Assembly: GCA_934247115.1 (NCBI GenBank) | Contig: CAKQIY010000034.1 | Location: 1 to 20,096, forward strand | Length of the DNA: 20,096 nt | From: an uncultured Coprococcus sp. | Lineage (GTDB): Bacteria > Bacillota > Clostridia > Lachnospirales > Lachnospiraceae | Direction: 5' to 3' | Shown here: one piece after another, positions 14,738-20,096 of the stretch | Numbering within the stretch: the stretch's first letter is position 1 | How the letters are laid out: each line of letters starts with the position of its first letter | Made by a program: the position numbers and the translations under genes | The notes under the pieces: model-generated | What the model was told of the DNA's origin: nothing | Seen by the model: only the letters and a program-made list of their open reading frames with translations | Database searches by the model: none

Positions 14738-16402
14738 GTGGATAGGACTGCTGTATTTAATATAGCATTTGAAATGTGGGGAATATTAATTTGTCTGTTT
14801 GCATTTACGGTTATATTCCTTCAGAAGAATAATAATAGAGACAAAAAGAGTGTGAGTCTGTGTATGGAGGCTGCATGTATCATCCTGCTGACTGCAGATA
14901 TGTTGTCATGGTATTATCAGGGAAGAGCAGGGCAGACAGCCTATTACATGCTAAAGATAAGCAACTTTGCCGTGTTCTTTATCAATTATTTATATATGAC
15001 TTTGTTTACGTTTTATCTTCTTGTCATTCTCAACAGAGGAGAGACGAAGATGCCGGCGAGAGCAAGGGGCGTGGAAGTGATGAGTGCTGTCGGGATAGTT
15101 CTGCTCATCATATCCCAGTTCAGTGACAAGCTGTTCTATTATATAGATGACAGCAACTTCTATCACAGGAGCAGCGGTTATCTGTTGGCGCAGCTTATTG
15201 CTGCAGCAGGACTTGTCCTAAGCTTTTCGATACTTTTGCAGTATAAAAAAAGACTGGAAAAAAGGGTTTTCTGGTCAAGTGTGTTGTATTTTATCCTGCC
15301 GTGTATATCTACAGTTGTTGTTATATTCTATTATGGGATTTCATTTCAGACAATATCTGTGGTTGCTTCTACACAGATCATGTTTGCAGTTGATATGGTC
15401 GAGATGGACAGATCACTTGCGAGATCCAGACAGGAGGTTGAGCGTACAAAGTATGAGGCTGAGCATGATCTTCTGACCGGCATGTACAACAAGACGGCCG
15501 GAATGCAGAGGATAAGAGAGTATATAGATAACATGACTGACGAAGACAGTGCTTCTCTTGTATTTGTGGATATAGATGATTTCAAGAGTGTAAATGATAC
15601 ATATGGGCACGCAGTTGGTGATTACTGGATTGAGAAGGTGGCAAAGCTTCTCCGGAGTGACTGCTATGAAGAGGACGTTGCCTGCAGATATGGTGGAGAC
15701 GAATATGTAGTGCTTCATAAGGGCTTATCAGATATATCTGTTCTGGAGTCAAAGATGAGAAGACTTGCCAGAAAGCTTCAGCGCAAGGCAATGGAGAGAG
15801 GTCAGAACGTCCATTGCAGTGCTGGTATATGTCAGATCCATGGCTCCGGATTCAGCACAGATGAGTGTATGAGTGTCGCGGACACTGCGCTGTATGAAGC
15901 AAAGAAGAAGGGCAAGAATGCCAGCGTGATCCACAGCATCAGCAAGGATGGTACGGACAGAGTGACCGTACTTGACAAGATTGAGTCTGATATAAAAAAG
16001 GCTCAATCCAGGGTAGAGGCAAGAATCGCATATATGTATACTGATATTATATATGTTAATTATGAGAACGATAAATACCGTGTTATCAAAGGCGATCCCG
16101 AGTTGCAGAATGCTATATCCTGTGCGACTAGCTGCGATGAAGTGGTTGAATTGATAAGCAGACAGTTTGAGTCGGATCGGTCAAGAAAAATAGTCAGAGA
16201 TTTTCTCAGCCGAGAGCGAATGGAGAGTTACACAGGCGGCAATACGGGATATCAGACAGAGAACCTTCGCAGAGGGGTTTTGTCAGTCAGCTGTGCAAAC
16301 AACCATGGGGGTGCAAGTCTTATACATGCTATCCCGGTGGATGAGGACGGTGACAGAGGTTACTTTGTGGTCGTGCAGGATCTTGACATATATGGTGGTT
16401 GA
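14738..16402 (+). CDS. Membrane-anchored GGDEF diguanylate cyclase with an extra C-terminal domain
   Basis: This 554-residue protein has about six or seven membrane segments in residues 10-220, a short coiled linker (221-242), and a GGDEF domain (about 243-400) with DLLTGMYNK, FVDIDDFKSVND and active-site GGDEY (319-323), which should make cyclic di-GMP. The inhibitory RxxD site five residues before the active site is replaced by YEED (310-313), so classic product inhibition is probably lost. Residues ~408-554 form an additional domain (RIAYMYTDIIYVNYENDKYRVI, FLSRERME, then a beta-rich end) resembling the PAS-like segments common in Lachnospiraceae signalling proteins. It starts at GTG with AAGGGGG before it. 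It has its own promoter, and a good MATE promoter overlaps its 3' end. Confidence 0.9.
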   Translation: MDRTAVFNIAFEMWGILICLFAFTVIFLQKNNNRDKKSVSLCMEAACIILLTADMLSWYYQGRAGQTAYYMLKISNFAVFFINYLYMTLFTFYLLVILNRGETKMPARARGVEVMSAVGIVLLIISQFSDKLFYYIDDSNFYHRSSGYLLAQLIAAAGLVLSFSILLQYKKRLEKRVFWSSVLYFILPCISTVVVIFYYGISFQTISVVASTQIMFAVDMVEMDRSLARSRQEVERTKYEAEHDLLTGMYNKTAGMQRIREYIDNMTDEDSASLVFVDIDDFKSVNDTYGHAVGDYWIEKVAKLLRSDCYEEDVACRYGGDEYVVLHKGLSDISVLESKMRRLARKLQRKAMERGQNVHCSAGICQIHGSGFSTDECMSVADTALYEAKKKGKNASVIHSISKDGTDRVTVLDKIESDIKKAQSRVEARIAYMYTDIIYVNYENDKYRVIKGDPELQNAISCATSCDEVVELISRQFESDRSRKIVRDFLSRERMESYTGGNTGYQTENLRRGVLSVSCANNHGGASLIHAIPVDEDGDRGYFVVVQDLDIYGG

Positions 16403-16410
16403 AGTATAAA
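16383..16410 (+). promoter_or_regulatory. Promoter of the MATE gene
   Basis: TTGACA (16383-16388), a 16-base spacer and TATAAA (16405-16410, followed by AT). It overlaps the last codons of the GGDEF gene. The expected start near 16417 places the hairpin at 16475-16498 inside the MATE leader. Confidence 0.65.
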
Positions 16411-16474
16411 ATCATACATAATAATTAAAACGAAAACAAGTTGGTGGATTTTTCCGGATCAAGTCATCTTTTCG

Positions 16475-16505
16475 CCCCACAACCGAAAGGTTGTGGGGTT
16501 TTATT
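16475..16505 (+). terminator. GAAA-loop terminator hairpin in the MATE leader (possible attenuator)
   Basis: CCCCACAACC (16475-16484), GAAA loop and GGTTGTGGGG (16489-16498) form a perfect 10-bp stem followed by TTTTATTT. It would end the GGDEF transcript. Only 32 bases separate it from the MATE start codon, too few for another promoter, so MATE mRNA should also cross it. GTTGGTGG (16440-16447) could pair with CCACAAC (16477-16483, one bulge) as an antiterminator. Confidence 0.8.
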
Positions 16506-16530
16506 TATGCCCTGCGGGGACGGAGGTTTT

Positions 16531-17874
16531 ATGAACGAGAATTTTATGAAAGAAAAGCCGGTGTTCCCACTTTTGATGTCCATGGCACTGCCTATGGTTA
16601 TATCAATGATGGTGAATGCTTTGTACAATATAGTTGACAGTTTCTTTGTGGCGAAGATAAGTGAAGATGCGATGACAGCACTTTCGTATGTATTTCCGCT
16701 GCAGAATTTTGTAAATGCTGTGGCGATCGGATTTGGTGTTGGAATAAACGCGGTGATAGCCATATATCTTGGAGCCAAGGACAATGAGCGTGCAGATCGT
16801 GCAGCTAGTTGGGGGATGTTTCTTGCCGTTATACAGGGAATAGTGATGACAGTCGTGTGTATTGCCATCATTCCATCGTTTCTCAGAGCCTTCAAGGCAA
16901 GTGGAGATGTTCTTGACCTTGGCTGCCGTTATGCTGACATAGTATTTGGATTTTCTGTAATTATTTCGGTTGATCTTGCATTTGAGAAGGTATTTCAGTC
17001 GGTTGGACGCATGATAGTTACAATGGTTGGACTGATGGGCGGCTGCATTGTGAATATAGTGCTTGATCCGCTGCTGATATTCGGTGTGGGACCATTTCCT
17101 GAGTTGGGTATAGAAGGTGCTGCACTGGCAACTGGCCTGGGACAGGTGTTTACACTGATCATATATTTTATTGTGTACTTTGGAAGACCGATAAATGTGA
17201 AGTTTGGCATAAGGCATTTGCATGAGGGCGGTCTGATGGTGAAGAAGCTCTATGCTATAGGTATACCTGCCATACTCAATATGGCACTGCCGTCTTTGCT
17301 TACAAGCGCACTCAACGCCATACTCAGCATGTATTCGGCAACTTATGTCATGATCCTGGGCGTGTACTACAAGCTTCAGACCTTCCTGTATATGCCGGCA
17401 AATGGAATCATTCAGGGAATGCGTCCTATCATAGGATATAACTATGGTGCCGGAGAACATGCAAGAGTGAAGAAGATATTCACCATAACGCTTGCATTAA
17501 ATGTTGGAATCTTGCTGGCTGGAACAGTTGTATGCCTGCTCATCCCGGAGAGGCTTATAGGTATGTTCACAGAGAATATGTCTACAATAAATGCAGGTGG
17601 AACAGCACTGCGCATCATATGTGCCGGATTTGTAGTGTCGGCCGTGTCGGTAACTGCATCGGGAGCACTGGAGGGATTGGGAAAGGGCACTCCGTCCCTG
17701 CTCATATCCCTGCTCAGATATGTGGTTGTCATAATCCCGGCTGCATGGATACTTTCAAGGCTTTGTGGTTTCGGACCTGCTGGTGTGTGGAATGCGTTCT
17801 GGGTAGCAGAGCTTATAACGGCGGTGTGTGCGGCGTTTATATATAGAGGGGCTGTGAAGGAACAGCGAGATTGA
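16531..17874 (+). CDS. MATE-family multidrug/Na+ antiporter-type exporter
   Basis: Numbered from the ATG at 16531, the protein has 447 residues and about twelve membrane segments in two homologous halves, the normal MATE size. Typical pieces are PLLMSMALPMVISMMVNALYN and DSFFVAKIS near the start, GMRPIIGYNYGAG in the second half, and SGALEGLGKGTPSLL near the end. It exports drugs or metabolites from the cytosol using an ion gradient; the substrate is unknown. The frame is open back to a TTG at 16441, but that region holds a terminator-like hairpin, and GGAGG at 16522-16526 fits the ATG at 16531. A strong upstream promoter and the leader hairpin suggest attenuation control. Confidence 0.92.
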   Translation: MNENFMKEKPVFPLLMSMALPMVISMMVNALYNIVDSFFVAKISEDAMTALSYVFPLQNFVNAVAIGFGVGINAVIAIYLGAKDNERADRAASWGMFLAVIQGIVMTVVCIAIIPSFLRAFKASGDVLDLGCRYADIVFGFSVIISVDLAFEKVFQSVGRMIVTMVGLMGGCIVNIVLDPLLIFGVGPFPELGIEGAALATGLGQVFTLIIYFIVYFGRPINVKFGIRHLHEGGLMVKKLYAIGIPAILNMALPSLLTSALNAILSMYSATYVMILGVYYKLQTFLYMPANGIIQGMRPIIGYNYGAGEHARVKKIFTITLALNVGILLAGTVVCLLIPERLIGMFTENMSTINAGGTALRIICAGFVVSAVSVTASGALEGLGKGTPSLLISLLRYVVVIIPAAWILSRLCGFGPAGVWNAFWVAELITAVCAAFIYRGAVKEQRD

Positions 17875-17890
17875 GCTACAAATTGGGCTA

Positions 17891-17920
17891 TTGCCCATCA
17901 AACATTTAGTATGTTAGAAT
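17891..17920 (+). promoter_or_regulatory. Promoter of azlCD
   Basis: TTGCCC (17891-17896), an 18-base spacer and TAGAAT (17915-17920). The same 10-base string GTTAGAATAG recurs at the promoter of the serine acetyltransferase gene (19080-19089). Confidence 0.55.
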
Positions 17921-17923
17921 AGT

Positions 17924-17966
17924 CGTGGTTATCCTATAAAAACACTAGGATAACCACGATTGTTTT
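17924..17966 (+). terminator. 12-bp hairpin between the MATE gene and azlC
   Basis: CGTGGTTATCCT (17924-17935) pairs perfectly with AGGATAACCACG (17947-17958) around an 11-base loop, followed by the T-rich ATTGTTTT. It probably ends the MATE transcript. The azlC promoter lies just before it, so the azlC mRNA may begin inside its left arm. A small GGGC/GCCC hairpin lies at 17885-17896. Confidence 0.75.
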
Positions 17967-17981
17967 GTTGGAGGAAAAATA

Positions 17982-18653
17982 GTGGGAAATATATTCAGAA
18001 AGGCATTTGTCAAATCAATCCCAATTATGTGCAGTTATTTGTTCGTCAGCATGGCATACGGAATTATGATGGAGAATGCCGGATTCAAATGGTATTATTC
18101 ACTTCTGGTCAGCCTGACGGTGTACACAGGAGCGTACCAGTTTGTGCTTGTGACGCTGCTTTCAAGCGGAGCATCCATACTCACCATGGCGCTCACTGCA
18201 TTTCTGATGAACAGCAGGCAGAGCTTCTATGCGCTGACATTTGTGGATGAATTCAACCGTATGGGAAAGCGGAAATTATATATGATACATACAATGACGG
18301 ATGAGACTTATGCCGTGAACTGCACCCTGCCGGACACCGGTAAGGAGAAACAGAGCATCATGTTCTGGGTGGCATTTCTGTCGAGGTGTTACTGGATGAT
18401 CGGTGCGGTTGCCGGGGGAATCCTGGGGCAGATCATTCCGATTGATATGACGGGGATTGATTTCTGTATGACGGCGCTGTTTGTCATCATATTTATCGAC
18501 CAGTGGGAGAAGGCGGAGAGCCATATCCCGGCGATTGCGGGAATTGTGATAGCGGTTTTATGCTTGTTGGTAGTTGGACAGCAGTATTTCCTTCTGCCGT
18601 CACTCATCATAGCGTCAGCGGTGCTTGTGGTGTGGAATACAAGGCGCAAATAA
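17982..18653 (+). CDS. azlC: AzlC-family branched-chain amino acid exporter, large subunit
   Basis: This 223-residue membrane protein matches AzlC: the N-terminal SIPIMCSYLFVSMAYGIMM, the conserved YTGAYQFVLVTLL (about 47-59) and LTAFLMNSRQSFYAL (about 72-86) that form the family core, then three to four further membrane segments. AzlC with AzlD exports branched-chain amino acids (B. subtilis azlCD confers 4-azaleucine resistance). It starts at GTG with GGAGG at 17970-17974. The azlD gene follows after 59 bases on the same strand. In B. subtilis an Lrp-like AzlB controls the operon; no such regulator gene is adjacent here. Confidence 0.92.
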   Translation: MGNIFRKAFVKSIPIMCSYLFVSMAYGIMMENAGFKWYYSLLVSLTVYTGAYQFVLVTLLSSGASILTMALTAFLMNSRQSFYALTFVDEFNRMGKRKLYMIHTMTDETYAVNCTLPDTGKEKQSIMFWVAFLSRCYWMIGAVAGGILGQIIPIDMTGIDFCMTALFVIIFIDQWEKAESHIPAIAGIVIAVLCLLVVGQQYFLLPSLIIASAVLVVWNTRRK

Positions 18654-18712
18654 ATCTCAGATAAAATTGAAACAGTACGATTTAAGAAGTGTAGGAAGAA
18701 CAGGGAAAAAAC

Positions 18713-19036
18713 ATGAATACAAAATATATATTGATAGGAATTGCAGTGTCGGCGGTAGTAACATTTGCACTGAGGGCACTTCCATTTGTCATATTTGGTG
18801 GAAAAAGACAGATGCCGGAGATGCTGGTGAAACTTGGCAAGGTACTTCCGGCTACCATCATGGCGGTGCTCATAGTATACTGCCTGAAGGGGGCAGTGTC
18901 GGCTCCGGTGGCAACTGGAATACCGAGTCTTGTCGGCGTGCTGGTGACAGGTGGGACATACAAATGGAGGCACAATACGCTTCTGGGTATTCTGCTGGGG
19001 ACTGTGAGTTATATGGTGATGCTGCGTTTAATGTAA
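18713..19036 (+). CDS. azlD: AzlD-family branched-chain amino acid exporter, small subunit
   Basis: This 107-residue protein has three to four hydrophobic segments and the family motif RALPFVIFGGKRQMPEML (about 22-39), followed by LGKVLPATIMAVLIVYCLK. It is the usual small partner of AzlC, of normal length. The ribosome-binding site is weak (AGGA at 18693-18696 or AGGG at 18702-18705), so its level may be lower than AzlC's. Confidence 0.92.
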   Translation: MNTKYILIGIAVSAVVTFALRALPFVIFGGKRQMPEMLVKLGKVLPATIMAVLIVYCLKGAVSAPVATGIPSLVGVLVTGGTYKWRHNTLLGILLGTVSYMVMLRLM

Positions 19037-19058
19037 ATTGCCATGCAGAATCCCACTA

Positions 19059-19087
19059 TTGAATGAACGTGCATAATTTGTTAGAAT
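19059..19087 (+). promoter_or_regulatory. Promoter of the serine acetyltransferase gene
   Basis: TTGAAT (19059-19064), a 17-base spacer and TAGAAT (19082-19087). The leader of about 105 bases contains a weak stem, GATATCATC (19129-19137) with GATGATATT (19159-19167). No T-box or SAM riboswitch pattern was seen. Confidence 0.65.
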
Positions 19088-19200
19088 AGCTGTGTGTTTA
19101 TTGACGTAAGCACATATTATAATATGAAGATATCATCAAGGCATATTTTGTTAGCGCCGATGATATTTGGAGATATTATTAGAAAGGATCTGAATAAGTA

Positions 19201-20096
19201 ATGGATAGATCAGATAAACAGAGAATTGAGGGAATCGTGCAGAGGATACTGGATGATTTCGGCGATGACAGAGCCATCAACAAGACGGATCTGTGCAACG
19301 AGCCGGATAAGACAGCCATTATCGATGTGATCGACAAACTCATGAAGATTCTGTATCCGGGTTATTACAGCGACAAGCTGTATAAGATATACAGTCTGAA
19401 GAATAACATGTCTGTTATCATAGAGGATGTAATATTTCATCTGAAGAAGCAGATCATGATAGTTCTCAGGTATTGCAAAAAGTTTCCTGAGCTCACAGAT
19501 GCTGAGCTTGAGGATAAGGCTATGGATATCACATATGAATTTATGGATAAGATACCTCAGATAAGAGACTATCTTGAGACTGATATCCAGGCGGCATTTG
19601 ACGGGGATCCTGCTGCGGGCAGCAAGGATGAAGTCATACTTTCATACCCTGGACTGTATGCGATATCTGTATACCGCATGGCACATGAGCTTTGTCTGCT
19701 GGATGTTCCAATGATACCAAGGATCATGACTGAGCACGCCCACAGCGTGACCGGAATAGACATTCATCCGGGTGCCACCATAGGAAAGTATTTCTTTATC
19801 GACCATGGTACGGGAATCGTTATCGGCGAGACGACTATTATCGGCGAGCATGTGAAGATATATCAGGGCGTGACACTTGGAGGACTCTCTACACAGGGAG
19901 GTCAGAAGCTCAAGGGAGCCAAGAGACATCCAACCATCGGTGACAACGTGACCATCTATTCAGGCGCGTCCATCCTTGGAGGCGAGACTATCATCGAGGA
20001 CAACGTTGTTGTGGGTGGTAATACATTTATCACCAACTCAGTTGAGAAGGATACAAGGGTTACTGCCAAGAAGCAGGAGCTTCAATATAAAAATAA
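19201..20096 (+). CDS. cysE: Serine O-acetyltransferase (EpsC/CysE type), 3' end beyond the window
   Basis: 298 codons are visible and the frame is still open at the right edge. The enzyme acetylates L-serine with acetyl-CoA, the first step of cysteine synthesis. Residues 1-180 form the helical N-terminal domain; from about 183 the left-handed beta-helix of hexapeptide repeats begins (TGIDIHPGATIGK, DHGTGIVIGETTIIG, VTLGG, HPTIGDNV). Catalytic residues by comparison with E. coli CysE (D143, H158) are D187 and H202. The length fits the ~300-residue EpsC-like form of anaerobes. AAAGGA at 19182-19187 is a rather distant ribosome-binding site. The last visible codons (CAATATAAAAAT) suggest the gene ends soon after. 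Confidence 0.95.
   Translation, partial: MDRSDKQRIEGIVQRILDDFGDDRAINKTDLCNEPDKTAIIDVIDKLMKILYPGYYSDKLYKIYSLKNNMSVIIEDVIFHLKKQIMIVLRYCKKFPELTDAELEDKAMDITYEFMDKIPQIRDYLETDIQAAFDGDPAAGSKDEVILSYPGLYAISVYRMAHELCLLDVPMIPRIMTEHAHSVTGIDIHPGATIGKYFFIDHGTGIVIGETTIIGEHVKIYQGVTLGGLSTQGGQKLKGAKRHPTIGDNVTIYSGASILGGETIIEDNVVVGGNTFITNSVEKDTRVTAKKQELQYKN

Noticed and set aside
16441..16530. N-terminal extension of the MATE protein from a TTG
   Set aside because: It would be translated through a perfect terminator hairpin. The ATG at 16531 has GGAGG before it and gives the normal length.
16603..17460. 285-codon open frame on the minus strand
   Set aside because: It lies entirely inside the MATE gene on the other strand, and its Tyr/His/Ser-rich composition is typical of an antisense shadow.
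19088..19200. T-box or SAM riboswitch upstream of the serine acetyltransferase gene
   Set aside because: The leader is too short and lacks T-box or SAM-riboswitch conserved strings and a terminator.

Overview
The window looks like chromosomal DNA of a strictly anaerobic, low-to-medium GC gut Firmicute, most likely a Lachnospiraceae member (Coprococcus/Roseburia/Lachnospira type). This is inferred from strong AGGAGG ribosome-binding sites, clostridial gene families (DUF3793 next to flavodoxin, hybrid cluster protein, fused OpuC permease/binding protein, Rpn-like PD-(D/E)XK protein, EpsC-type serine acetyltransferase) and protein style. No plasmid, phage, CRISPR or complete IS was seen.

Left part (1-5045, + strand): after the terminator of an upstream gene come an FMN-binding split-barrel protein fused to a two-cluster ferredoxin domain, a glycine betaine/carnitine/choline-type ABC importer (permease fused to its binding protein, then a short ATPase without CBS domains), and an overlapping pair encoding a zinc-type macrodomain ADP-ribosyl hydrolase and a class M sirtuin (SirTM). 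The last two form a reversible protein ADP-ribosylation module. In described systems it acts on a lipoylated GcvH-like carrier, but no carrier or lipoate ligase gene is visible here.

Middle (5088-8740): an Rpn/PD-(D/E)XK family gene has its own promoter and a long leader. It converges with hcp (hybrid cluster protein, nitrosative stress) on the minus strand. Next come tRNA-Pro(CGG) on the minus strand with a clear promoter, and a probable 3' relic of a glycosyltransferase ending at a strong terminator. From 8872 to 11086 lies a YtrA-type GntR regulator/ABC exporter operon whose promoter -10 box sits inside a perfect inverted repeat, with a small membrane protein at its end.

Right part (11298-20096): a DUF3793-flavodoxin pair; a ~165-bp imperfect inverted-repeat element acting at least as a bidirectional terminator; a YczE/YitT-like membrane protein divergent from a LysR regulator with a T-N11-A operator between them; a membrane-anchored GGDEF protein with a lost I-site; a MATE exporter with a promoter and a terminator-like hairpin in its leader (candidate attenuator); azlCD (branched-chain amino acid export); and serine O-acetyltransferase, cut by the right edge. 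Several genes in this part have good promoters with a TAGAAT -10 box, so most are probably short independent units.

No wholly new system is evident. The best leads are the carrier-less SirTM/macrodomain pair, the DUF3793-flavodoxin pair, the MATE leader attenuator candidate and the large inverted-repeat element. All function calls come from reading the sequence; no database search was run.
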